From: Liolophura sinensis
Taxonomy: Eukaryota; Mollusca; Polyplacophora; Chitonida; Chitonidae
Reading direction: 5' to 3'
Length of the DNA: 64,000 nucleotides
Assembly (NCBI RefSeq): GCF_032854445.1
Contig: NC_088296.1
Coordinates: 25,305,897 to 25,369,896 of the forward strand
In this document: one piece after another, positions 11,419-20,094 of the stretch
Numbering within the stretch: the stretch's first letter is position 1
Layout of the letters: every line of letters starts with the position of its first letter
The notes under the pieces: generated by a model
The model's database searches: none
The model's input: only the letters and a program-made list of their open reading frames with translations
Told to the model about the DNA's origin: nothing
Made by a program: the position numbers and the translations under genes

Positions 11419-12650
11419 CTGCAAAATGAGAAAACATAGCCATAATACTGTAGGTTTGTAGCCCTGCAAAATGAGAAAACGTAGCCATAATACTGTAGGT
11501 TTGTAGCCCTGCAAAATGAGAAACATAGCCATAATACTTTAGGTTTGTAGCCCTGCAAAATGAGAAAACGTAGCCATAATACTGTAGGTTTGTAGCCCTG
11601 CAAAATGAGAAAACGTAGCCATAATATTGTAGGTTTGTAGCCCTGCAAAATGAGAAAACGTAGCCATAATACTGTAGGTTTGTAGCCTGCAAAATGAGAA
11701 AACGTAGCCATAATACTGTAGGTTTGTAGCCCTGCAAAATGAGAAAACGTAGCCATAATACTGTAGGTTTGTAGCCCTGCAAAATGAGAAAACATAGCAA
11801 TAATACTGTAGGTTTGTAGCCCTGCAAAAATGAGAAAACGTAGTCATAATACTGTAGGTTTGTAGCCCTGCAAAATGAGAAAACGTAGCCATAATACTGT
11901 AGGTTTGTAGCCCTGCAAAATGAGAAAACATAGCCATAATACTGTAGGTTTGTAGCCCTGCAAAATGAGAAACGTAGCCATAATACTGTAGGTTTGTAGC
12001 CCTGCAAAATGAGAAAACGTAGCCATAATACTGTAGGTTTGTAGCCCTGCAAAATGAGAAAAACATTAGCCATAATACTTTAGGTTTGTAGCCCTGCAAA
12101 ATGAGAAACGTAGCCATAATACTGTAGGTTTGTAGCCCTGCAAAATGAGAAAACATAGCCATAATACTTTAGGTTTGTAGCCCTGCAAAAATGAGAAAAC
12201 GTAGCCATAATACTTTAGGTTTGTAGCCCTGCAAAATGAGAAAACGTAGCCAAAATACTTTAGGTTTGTAACTCTGCAAAATGAGGAAAACCTAGCCATA
12301 ATACTGTAGGTTTGTAACCCTGCAAAATGAGAAAACATAGCCATAATACTGTAGGTTTGTAGCCCTGCAAATGAGAAAAACAGCCATAATACTGTAGGTT
12401 TGTAGTCCTGCAAAATGAGAAAACATAGCCATAATACTGTAGGTTTGTAAACCCTGCAAAATGAGAAAACAGCCATAATACTGTAGGTTTGTAGTCCTGC
12501 AAAATGAGAAAACATAGCCATAATACTGTAGGTTTGTAACCCTGCAAAATGAGAAAATGTAGACTTAATACTGTAGGTTTGTAGTCCTTCAAAATGAGAA
12601 ACATAGCCATAATACTGTAGATTTGTACTCCTGCAAAATGAGAAAAACGT
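11400..12650 (-). repeat. 45-bp array of 28 copies seeded by the NAXE exon C 3' splice site
   Basis: Minus-strand unit: TTCTCATTTTGCAG followed by GGCTACAAACCTACAGTATT and then ATGGCTACG. The first ~20 coding bases of exon C and ~25 bases of polypyrimidine tract plus AG are repeated 28 times, counting the genuine junction at 11418. Copies nearest the exon are almost identical; those beyond ~12240 are more diverged. The period of 45 bp is a multiple of three and the unit has no stop in the exon frame. It would encode GYKPTVLWLRFLILQ per copy. Single-base deletions (first at the copy near 11552) break the frame further upstream. Confidence 0.97.
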
Positions 12651-12799
12651 CACCATTTACAACAATAGTCACTTAATATTATGATTTCTCTACTGAATCC
12701 AGATATATAAAACATGTAACTATCACTGGACCTATCCTCTCGCTGTGATTATCAAGTGAGGTCATGTGTTTGAATTTAGCTTCCCTTGTTGGGCTGCAG

Positions 12800-13215
12800 T
12801 TTTCTGTCGGGAGGTTTCTCAGGTGCCTGACACAGGTGGATGGTTTCCTCAGGTCCCTGGCACAGGTGGGTGGTTTAATTAGGTGCCAGGCACAGGTGGA
12901 TGGGTTTACTCAGGCACCTGGCACAGGTGGGTGGTGTACTCAGGTACCAGGAACAGATGGGTGGTTGAATTAGGTGCCAGGCACAGGTGGGTGCTTTACT
13001 CAGGTGCCTAGTACAGGTGGATGGTTTACTCAGGTGCTTGGCACAGGTGGGTGGTTTAATTAGGTGCCAGGCACAGGTGGATGGTTTACTCAGGCACCTG
13101 GCACAGGACGGATGGTTTACTCAGGTGCCTGGCACAGGTGGGTGGTTTACTCAGGTGCCAGGCACAGGTGGGTGGTGTAACTCAGGTGCCAGGCACAGGT
13201 GAGTGGTTTACTCAG
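12800..13215. repeat. ~31-32 bp minisatellite, core caggtgcctggcacagg
   Basis: About 13 imperfect units of ggtttactcaggtgcctggc plus acaggtgggt. The core caggtg-ctggcaca is shared with the exon B donor array at 15.03-15.88 kb, so it may be an older, remodelled derivative. It lies in the intron between exons B and C. Confidence 0.88.
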
Positions 13216-13257
13216 GTATGCTCCGAACATAACTCTGACAAACCATGAAGTTTGTGG

Positions 13258-13460
13258 TACATACATACTTTTACATGCAGGTGATTTTCAGGTGTCTGAC
13301 ACACCTGGTGTTTATTTATAAACATTTTCAGGTGTTCAGTACACCTGATGTTATTTATGAACATTTTCAGTGTCTGTCACACTTGATGTTACTTATAAAC
13401 ATTTTCAGGTGTCTGGCAGATCTGACATTATTTACAAACATTTTCAGGTATCTGTATGTA
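13258..13460 (-). repeat. diverged relatives of the exon B donor repeat
   Basis: Four to five copies of a ~43-45 bp unit with aacattttcaggtgtctg, the same sequence as the array at 15030-15880, but with decayed remainders (for example cacacctggtgtttattta). Confidence 0.8.
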
Positions 13461-13482
13461 TAGAAAGAAGCATCTTTTTGAG

Positions 13483-13900
13483 CTTCACTGTCTGCTACTG
13501 AAGGCAACCAGACTTGCTGATTGGGGGACAGAACATCTGGCTTGCCCTGAATGGGGACGGAATTATCCTTTGATGTGACTTGTGCTCTTGTCTTCATTGC
13601 CAGATCTCCACCAAATCTAGTCCACCAGGTGGACATCAATGAATTCACACAAAAATGTCTGCCTTACCCTGAATGGGACGGAATTAATCCTTTGATGTGA
13701 CTTGTGCTCTTGTCTTCATTGCCAGATCTCCCACCAAATCTAGTCCACCAGGTGGACATCAATGAATTCACACAAAATGTCTGCCTTACCCTGAATGGGG
13801 ACGGAATTATCCTTTGATGTGACTTGTGCTCTTGTCTTCATTGCCAGATCTCCCACCAAATCTAGTCCACCGGGTGGACATCAATGAATTCACATAAACC
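13483..13900. repeat. 122-bp tandem repeat, ~3 copies
   Basis: The unit runs from ctgaatggggacggaattat through tcttgtcttcattgccagat and ccaccaggtggacatcaatg to gtctgccttacc. The last two copies are nearly identical; the first is partial or diverged before 13547. No protein match seen. Confidence 0.93.
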
Positions 13901-14204
13901 ACCACAGAGAATTATTTACCACTTCCAAGGGCAGAAGGAATTAGTTTAGACGTATGCAAACCGATTACATTTATTTTCTTGTATTTTAGGCACAAAAAAG
14001 GTTAAATTGGGTGAATTTAAGTGATTTTATAATCACTGCAGGTATCTTAACATACATACATGGTCGGATGGGGTCTACCGATGCACTTGTATTGCTTGAC
14101 AAGTTTCCTGACTGATTGTTTATATTTAAATACTGGGTTGTTTATATAGATTGATACCCCAATCTCAACACTTGTAACACTGGCAAGTGTAATAATGTCA
14201 GAGT

Positions 14205-14552
14205 GAGTGAGTGAGTGCTTGGGGTTTAATGTCGTACTCAACAATTTTTCAGTCATATGATGACGAAGGAGTCCTCAGAGTGCATGTAATGTGCCTTCTT
14301 GTTGCAGGAAGGGATTTCAACCGGTTTTTTATCTAGTGCTGCTTCACAGAGATGCCTTGCCGAAGGCAAGCCTGCCCCGCCCAAGCCATTATACTGATTA
14401 CGGGTCAACTAGTCATTGCACTGTCCCCTTCATGCTGAACGCCAAACGAGAAAAGTTACAACTTTTACCTCTTTTTAAGGTTTAATGTGTGACTCGGACC
14501 CAGGACTGACCCTGGATCTACCACTCTCGAAGCGGATGCTCTACCAACTAAT
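14205..14552 (-). mobile_element. SINE (family 2), tRNA-derived, full length
   Basis: The plus-strand text begins gtgagtgagtgagtgcttgg and ggtttaatgtcgtactc and ends ccctggatctaccactctc, gaagcggatgctctaccaac. On the minus strand the head therefore reads GTTGGTAGAGCATCCGCTTC (tRNA A-box style), followed by a B-box-like GGGTCCGAGTC. The GTGA-type tail at 14205 is simple repeat. It lies in the NAXE B-C intron, sense to the gene. This matches SINE tails known to me from molluscs; the family name is not asserted. Confidence 0.85.
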
Positions 14553-14554
14553 AA

Positions 14555-15028
14555 TGTCTGAGTGTACTGGTATACATATTAAATGGTGTGAAAATGGATT
14601 ATATTCCCATGTACCCAGCGTAAGCGAATGGTGAGTCTTGCATGTTTGATCGCAGGAAGCTACAGCCCGTCCAGAGCCTACACTGTTTTGGAGTCTTTTT
14701 ATTAATTCTACTGGGCCTTTCATGTTGTATAAAAATCAGTGGAGAAAAGCAACCATAAGACATTGTAGACTAATTAATATAATTAATATAAAATGGAGTT
14801 TATAGAGTGAAGGTTATGTGAACAGACTGTAACAAAAGCTGTTGTCCTTGCCGCTGTGAAGTTCCCAGATGTTGGGCTTTAACAGGGAGGCCAGGAATGG
14901 ACAACACAGAGGTCGGACTGGACAAGGGAGCAGTCCAGCTGATCGGACATGTGACAGCACGCATGTCCTGTAGCTCAGGGCATATCCATCCACTGGACAC
15001 CATCAATTCTGACGTTTAAGCTCTTTCC
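14555..15028. other. intronic unique sequence
   Basis: No exon or repeat recognised between the family-2 SINE and the exon B array. Confidence 0.5.
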
Positions 15029-15029
15029 T

Positions 15030-15880
15030 TACAAACATTTTCAGGTGTCTGGCACACACAATATTATGACATTTCAAACATTTTCAGGTGTCTGGCACAC
15101 ACAACATTATGTAATTTCAAACATTTTCAGGTGTCTGGCGCACACAATATTATGACATTTCAAACATTTTCAGGTGTCTGGCACACACAATATTATGTAA
15201 TTTCAAACATTTTCAGGTGTCTGGCACACACAATATTATGACATTTCAAACATTTTCAGGTGTCTGGCACACACAATATTATGTCACTTACAAACATTTT
15301 CAGATGTCTGGCACACACAATATTATGTCATTACAAACATTTTCAGGTGTCTGGCACACACAATATTATGTAATTTCAAACATTTTCAGGTGTCTGGCAC
15401 ACACAATATTATGACATTTCAAACATTTTCAGGTGTCTGGCACACACAATATTATGTCACTTACAAACATTTTCAGGTGTCTGGCACACACCAATATTAT
15501 GTCATTACAAACATTTTCAGGTGTCTGGCACACACAATATTATGACATTTCAAACATTTTCAGGTGTCTGGCACACACAATATTATGTCATTACAAACAT
15601 TTTCAGGTGTCTGGCACACACAATATTATGTCATTACAAACATTTTCAGGTGTCTGGCACACACAATATTATGTCATTACAAACATTTTCAGGTGTCTGG
15701 CACACACAATATTATGTCATTACAAACATTTTCAGGTGTCTGGCACACACAATATTATGTCATTACAAACATTTTCAGGTGTCTGGCACACACAATATTA
15801 TGTCATTACAAACATTTTCTGGTGTCTGGCACACACAACATTATGTCACTTACAAACATTTTCAGGTGTCTGGCACACAC
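15030..15880 (-). repeat. 43-bp array of 20 copies seeded by the NAXE exon B 5' splice site
   Basis: Minus-strand unit: GTGTGCCAGACACCTGAAAA plus TGTTT then GTAATGACATAATATT. The 27 coding bases for VCARHLKMF and the first ~16 intron bases recur 20 times, counting the genuine exon end at 15854-15880. Period is mostly 43 bp, 44 bp where the donor is GTAAGT. Donor versions: GTAAGT in the genuine copy and in a few others (near 15290 and 15468), GTAATG in most of the proximal ones, GAAATG or GAAATT (GT lost) in several distal ones. Confidence 0.97.
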
Positions 15881-15964
15881 TAGTCCATCCCCTCCATTGT
15901 TACCTGGTCCACAGCACACCAGAACTGCACCATTATCTTTGGACATCTTCTCCAGTGGATAACA
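15854..15964 (-). CDS. NAXE: NAXE exon [10 protein letters not shown] cofactor-binding loop
   Basis: Exon of 111 nt, exactly 37 codons, phase 0 at both ends. On the minus strand the acceptor is TGTTGACAG before base 15964 and the donor is ATGTTT|GTAAGT, with exon end 15854. It opens with Cys-Tyr-Pro-Leu and carries [16 protein letters not shown], the YjeF_N signature. In the family this loop binds the hydrated nicotinamide nucleotide, and its first Asn after the Pro-Gly is a potassium ligand. The same-length human segment starts Ala-Tyr-Pro and ends His-Leu-Lys-Leu-Phe; here it ends Lys-Met-Phe. The last 27 coding bases together with the donor are the seed of the 20-copy 43-bp array immediately downstream (15030-15880). 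The genuine junction keeps a strong GTAAGT donor, whereas most array copies have GTAATG or have lost the GT. Confidence 0.95.
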
Positions 15965-16140
15965 CTGTCAACAGATGGGTTTTGATTTGATGGGTATTAT
16001 AAACATGTCTACTCAAAACCTTTTTCACTTGGTGTTAGTTATGATAGGCTCTGGAAAACCAGAATGCCCATAGTAAACCATCGACCTTTGGCATGTAGAT
16101 CATACACTGATCTATCACAGATACAAATACCTACCTGTAC

Positions 16141-16403
16141 AGGGGCCTCCGTGGCTCAGTCGGTTAGCGTGCTAGCGCAGCGTAACGACCCAGGAGCCGC
16201 TCACAAATGTGGTCACTGTGAGTTCAAGTCCAGCTCATGCTGGCTTCCTCTCTGGCTGTACGTGGGAAGGTCTGACAGCAACCTGTGGATGGTTGTGGGC
16301 TCTGCCCGGTTTCCTCCCACCATAATGCTGGCCGCCATTGTATAAGTGAGATATTCTTGAGTATGGCGTAAAACACCAATCAAATAAATAAATAAATAAA
16401 TAA
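16141..16403 (+). mobile_element. SINE (family 1), full length with AAAT tail
   Basis: Complete element: head ggcctccgtggctcagtcgg with tRNA A box (TGGCTCAGTCGG), B box (GAGTTCAAGTCC), core with ggtttcctcccaccataatg and ttcttgagtatggcgtaaaa, then an (aaat)n tail at about 16382-16403. It lies in the NAXE A-B intron, antisense to the gene. The architecture is tRNA-derived and pol III-type. Confidence 0.93.
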
Positions 16404-16404
16404 A

Positions 16405-16630
16405 CCTACCTGTATACATTTATTTGCTTGCAAGGTGATTCAGCACTGACCACATTTAAAGGACAAAAAAAGCCTTTCTGTGGTCTGAAAACAATGGAAT
16501 TTGGGCACATCCTCTATACCATGATAGAAAAGATGAGATGAGTGAGCTAGTGCCAGCATGGTGTTTCATTTCACCCCTGGGGATAATTGGCTATATATCA
16601 CTCTGGACTGCTTTTAATATCTGATAACAC
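16405..16630. other. intronic unique sequence
   Basis: Nothing recognisable between the SINE and the TG-rich array. Confidence 0.45.
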
Positions 16631-17180
16631 GTACATCAATCATACCTGGAAGATATGCAAACAATTTGTAGTGCGTGCTGGTTTGTGTATTTGGTATTGT
16701 GCATTGTGTATTTGGTGGTGTGTATTTGTGTTGTGTGGTTGTATTTGGTATTGTGCATTGTTTAATTGGTGTTGTGTATTGGTGTTGTGCTGTTGTATTT
16801 GGTATTGTGCACTGTGTATTTCAAGTTGTATGTACATCAATCATGCCTGGAAGATATGCAAACAATTTGTAGTGCATGCTGGTTTGTGTATTTGGTATTG
16901 TGCATTGTGTATTTGGTATTGTGTATTTGTGTTGTGCGGATGTATTTGGTATTGTGCATTGTGTATTTGGTGTTGTGAATTGTGTATTTGTGTTGTGCGG
17001 TTGTATTTAATATTGTGCATTGTGTATTTGGTGTTGTGTATTTGTGTTGTGCAGTTGTATTTGGTGTTGTGAATTATTTTTTGTGTATTTGTGTTGTGAA
17101 TTGTGTATTTGGTGTTGTGAATTGTGTATTTGTGTTGTGCAGTTGTATTTGGTATTGTGCATTGTGTATTTGGTATTGTC
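16631..17180. repeat. TG-rich minisatellite (gtgtatttggtattgtgcatt) next to NAXE exon A donor
   Basis: Variable 12-30 bp units built from tgtatttggtrttgtg and tgtgcattgtg. A ~200-bp segment starting tacatcaatcat-cctggaag is duplicated (16631 and 16832). The array ends about 10 bp from the exon A donor at 17190. The unit contains no obvious exon A sequence, unlike the arrays at exons B and C. Confidence 0.92.
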
Positions 17181-17190
17181 ATCGCCTCAC

Positions 17191-17299
17191 CTTTGAGATA
17201 GCGACCGCACAGCTGTAACCAGCCAGCTCCATCAACTGATCCACGCTGAAGGCATACTCATTGAACAGCTCCTGGTCTATGCTCTGGGCCTCTTCTTGA
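17191..17299 (-). CDS. NAXE: NAXE exon A: N-terminal helix region
   Basis: Exon of 109 nt. On the minus strand the acceptor reads CTTACTTTTAG just before base 17299 and the donor is AAAG|GTGAGG, with exon end 17191. The first base completes a split codon (probably Ser), then 36 codons follow, including [17 protein letters not shown]. This closely matches the human NAXE segment that begins SQEEAQ and contains the LMELAG helix of the YjeF N-terminal fold. It ends in phase 0 with Ile-Ser-Lys. The upstream exon must end in phase 2 and is not visible nearby. The ~0.5-kb TG-rich array at 16.67-17.18 kb starts about 10 bp beyond the donor. No stops or frameshifts. Confidence 0.93.
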
Positions 17300-18086
17300 C
17301 TAAAAGTAAGGAAAACCACAATTTTGGGTATTCTGCTCATCTATAACACATATTCCCTTAAAAAAAAAAGACAAACAGTTATATAATCTGAATATATTTG
17401 AAGAGAAACCAGCTAAATGGCAACAGCCATTTTTTCTTCGCCATAAATCGATTTAAAAACTGGAATTCTTCTAGGCCATGGCAACTGTGCCATAATAAAG
17501 CACCCAGAAACACATACACTTGTACAGCACTGACACAGGCATGGATATAACCACAGTTCGGGTTATATAAATGAAAATAGCTGTGTTCTCCGGTTATGAA
17601 GATAACTCCAGTCTGACGGAAGACAACTGATAACATGGCAGTGCTTTCAATTTACTCAATGTGTGCCATTTTCATAATCCATCATGGCACAGACCAAAAG
17701 TTACATGCTTTCTAATCTTCATGTGAGATATTTTACTGATGCAATTGTCTTTTCTTTTAACCTAATGCAATCATTTAGCACTCAGCTATACAAATGCAAT
17801 TTGCTACGAATTTACATCCACTACAAACATGAAAGGCAGCATCAAAAAGACTTTGTAGCGTGTATGCGTTATTGTACAAGACAAACACCAGTACCATGGA
17901 CAAACAACCATGCTGTCATGTACAAATGCTATATACAGCATATGTAGATGGGCATTTGAAAGGCTTCGTTTCTTCCCACGTTCCACGTTGTTTTCATACG
18001 TATTGCCATGAATAAGTACCCTCATGATATAGACAGCAGACACGACAACTTGATTGACAGTTAGGGTACCGTTAAACTTTAATATT
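17300..18086. other. sequence upstream of NAXE exon A; no exon seen
   Basis: Searched for the missing NAXE N-terminal exon ending in phase 2; no convincing candidate. Short open frames here show no family features. Confidence 0.45.
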
Positions 18087-18087
18087 G

Positions 18088-18316
18088 ATTTATTTATTTA
18101 TTTGACTGGTATTTGATTATGTCACACTCAAGAATATTTCACTTATACGACGGCGCCCAGCATCATGGTGGGAGGAAACCGGGCTGAGCCCAGGGGAAAC
18201 CCACGACCATCCGCAGGTTGCTGGCAGATCTTCCCACTTACAGCCGGAGAGGAAACCAGCATGAGCTGGACTTGAACTCACAGCAACTGCATTGGTGAGC
18301 GGCTCCTGGGTCATTA
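18088..18316 (-). mobile_element. SINE (family 1), head partly truncated
   Basis: Tail tatttatttatttgactgg, core gaatatttcacttatacgac and gtgggaggaaaccgggc, then body to gctcctgggtcatta. The tRNA A-box end is missing. Confidence 0.9.
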
Positions 18317-18407
18317 AACTTTAACAAGTACAGCTCATAAATATATGTATTTCATAACAGCAAATAAAACTTGGGTTCAAATAAGCTTAAAAATAAGAAC
18401 TTATACC

Positions 18408-18470
18408 TTAACTAAGGAGTTCTACCTAAAATAAGGAGTTCTACCTAAAATAAGGAGTTCTACTTAAAAT
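18408..18470. repeat. 19-bp tandem repeat, 3 copies
   Basis: Unit taaggagttctacctaaaa. Confidence 0.85.
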
Positions 18471-18553
18471 TGTCTTTTCAATTTCAAACTGTACATGTAA
18501 TTTTGCAATTTTTAATGATAACATACATCAACGTAACAAAATATAATTTTTTT

Positions 18554-18607
18554 CATTTGATTGGTGTTTTACGCCGTACTCAATAATATTTCACTTATAC
18601 GACGACG
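18554..18607 (-). mobile_element. SINE (family 1) 3' fragment
   Basis: Only the last ~54 bp: tttgattggtgttttacgcc then actcaataatatttcac and ttatacgacga. Confidence 0.8.
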
Positions 18608-18609
18608 GT

Positions 18610-18939
18610 GACAAAATATTAATGATGTGACACCGTATGCATTAATGACCTTCCTGAATAATGAACTCATTACAGCTGTATTAACTAATCCACATGGTTA
18701 GACGAATAGATGACAACAGTAAGATATAACACACAATTTGCCGGGCATTTGGCTAAAAACTGTGGCGAGACTGTCTATTAATTCTCTGTAATAGGAACAC
18801 TTCTGGATTTTGTCAGCAATTATCTTCCTTGATGAAAAATCAATTTTGGAGCTTGTAAAGTGCTGCTCTTCAACACATGGCAACAGATTTACCCGACAAA
18901 TGATATTTCTAGCACACACTTGATTCTATGGACCTATAA
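18610..18939. other. non-coding sequence
   Basis: No feature supported. Confidence 0.4.
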
Positions 18940-19345
18940 ACGCCTGCGGGAAATTTACTCTAATTTGCCTCCAGCCAGTGTCATCTGTCGCTACCTTTTG
19001 GCGCAGGTACTTGCCGGCCACTTCTGTGACGATGGCATTTCAATTAACATTTCGCTCAACCCTTGTCACACGATATTTGCTTTTCGCCACGAGACCGAAA
19101 CTCTTTGCAGAGCACTTTTATTTGATACGGAAATAGCCACAGTTGCTTGATTGCCTGCCTCAGGAAATGCAAATGTATCACGTTGTACACCCTTTCCTGT
19201 CTACAGGCCCATTTTGTCCTGCATTCCATTTACTTCCCTCATTATCACCCGCCTAATGAATATCGGCAAACAGGAAATGAAATTGCAGCTTATTTCCCTG
19301 TATCAACAAATTTAGTTTAGCCATTTATCAGATAATGTCTACCTG
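18940..19345. promoter_or_regulatory. candidate regulatory block (non-repetitive, homeodomain/GATA-like motifs)
   Basis: Compositionally balanced sequence without tandem structure. It has motifs such as cattatcacccgcctaatga, atgcaaat and cagataat, which resemble GATA (TTATC, AGATAA), POU octamer and homeodomain (TAATGA) sites. An open frame (plus, 18860-19150) crosses it but matches nothing I know. This is only a suggestion from motif content. Confidence 0.25.
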
Positions 19346-19376
19346 CCTGAGCTAATGTAGTTTGATGTTTGCAAAG

Positions 19377-19462
19377 CCAAACAATTGCTACAATGTGTTA
19401 AATCAGCAACAATTGCTACAATGTGTAAAATCAGCAACAATTGCTACAATGTGTTAAATCAG
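19377..19462. repeat. ~28-bp tandem repeat, 3 copies
   Basis: Unit caacaattgctacaatgtgt plus taaatcag. Shares the acaattgctac core with the array at 1223-1330. Confidence 0.88.
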
Positions 19463-19464
19463 CT

Positions 19465-20044
19465 GACACATGAAAGAGTACATTTAACAGGGATATATGA
19501 GTCCACATAATTACTGCTGTGATTATCAATAACAGTGTGTTACTGAGCCAGGGGCCCTAGCTCAGTGATCGACTGGTGCACCAATCAGGCTGTATGCATC
19601 CTCACATCTGACTTCCAGGCTTCCTGGCACATTTACACTCAAGAGATGTCTTCATCATATACAGGCCTAGCACATGGCAGGATGGATGTTAACTTTGCGT
19701 ACATGCTCTATTTTTACCTGTGGTGTTAAGCCATAATAATGAATTCATTCTATTTCTACGCCATGCAAACACCTATGAAAACCTCAAGCCTTGGAACCAC
19801 AAAGCCATCTATAGGCCTAAGTCAAAATTTCTAAACTTGGTATTTTCTTTTCCGTTATTTTAGCTGAAATTTGGCACACAAGAACTTATCTAGAATTTAC
19901 CTTTTCAAGCAATGTCTTGATATTGTTACGTGAGAAACAACAATTTGAAAGTCATTTAGAATTTTTGACTTTAGTCTAAGTCTGCTTTGTGATCTAGGGG
20001 CCTGCTATAATAACATGGAGTTAGGTTTTAGATACTGACAAAGT
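19465..20044. other. non-coding sequence
   Basis: No gene, RNA or repeat recognised. Confidence 0.45.
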
Positions 20045-20090
20045 GAAAACCCACGACCATCTGCAGGTTTCTGACAGACCTTCCTACCCC
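20045..20090 (-). mobile_element. SINE (family 1) internal fragment
   Basis: Contains gtgaaaacccacgaccatct then gcaggtttctgacagacctt; no tail or head. Confidence 0.65.
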
Positions 20091-20094
20091 ACGA

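Larger units (their letters stand above)
5382..17299 (-). other. NAXE: NAXE gene (coding exons 17299-17191, 15964-15854, 11418-11157, 5647-5382), 5' end missing
   Basis: Gene-level entry. The four minus-strand exons listed separately splice to a continuous frame of about 248 residues. It aligns by eye along its whole length with animal NAD(P)H-hydrate epimerase (YjeF N-terminal domain, AIBP). Known role of the family: it interconverts the R and S epimers of damaged, hydrated NADH and NADPH so that the partner dehydratase (NAXD) can repair the S form. The vertebrate protein is mainly mitochondrial and also binds apolipoprotein A-I. Introns are about 1.2, 4.4 and 5.5 kb and are filled mostly with tandem arrays and SINEs. 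The exon order, phases 0/0/1 and intact splice sites argue for a working gene, not a retrocopy. Exon 1 (start codon and any targeting peptide) was not identified. Confidence 0.93.

Noticed and set aside
11378-12162. Long minus-strand open frames across the 45-bp array
   Set aside because: Not an independent gene; these are copies of the NAXE exon C acceptor region with frame changes at indels.
13367-13648. 93-codon minus-strand frame in the 122-bp repeat, exon-like and followed by GTAAGG in some copies
   Set aside because: NAXE exons B and C join directly in the known protein, leaving no place for it, and it shows no domain; kept as repeat.
15030-15880. CRISPR-like array appearance (regular short direct repeats)
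   Set aside because: No unique spacers between repeats, eukaryotic gene context, and the unit is NAXE exon-intron sequence.
16141-16215. Possible tRNA gene (A and B boxes)
   Set aside because: The boxes belong to a SINE head; no acceptor stem or anticodon arm folds properly and the SINE body follows.
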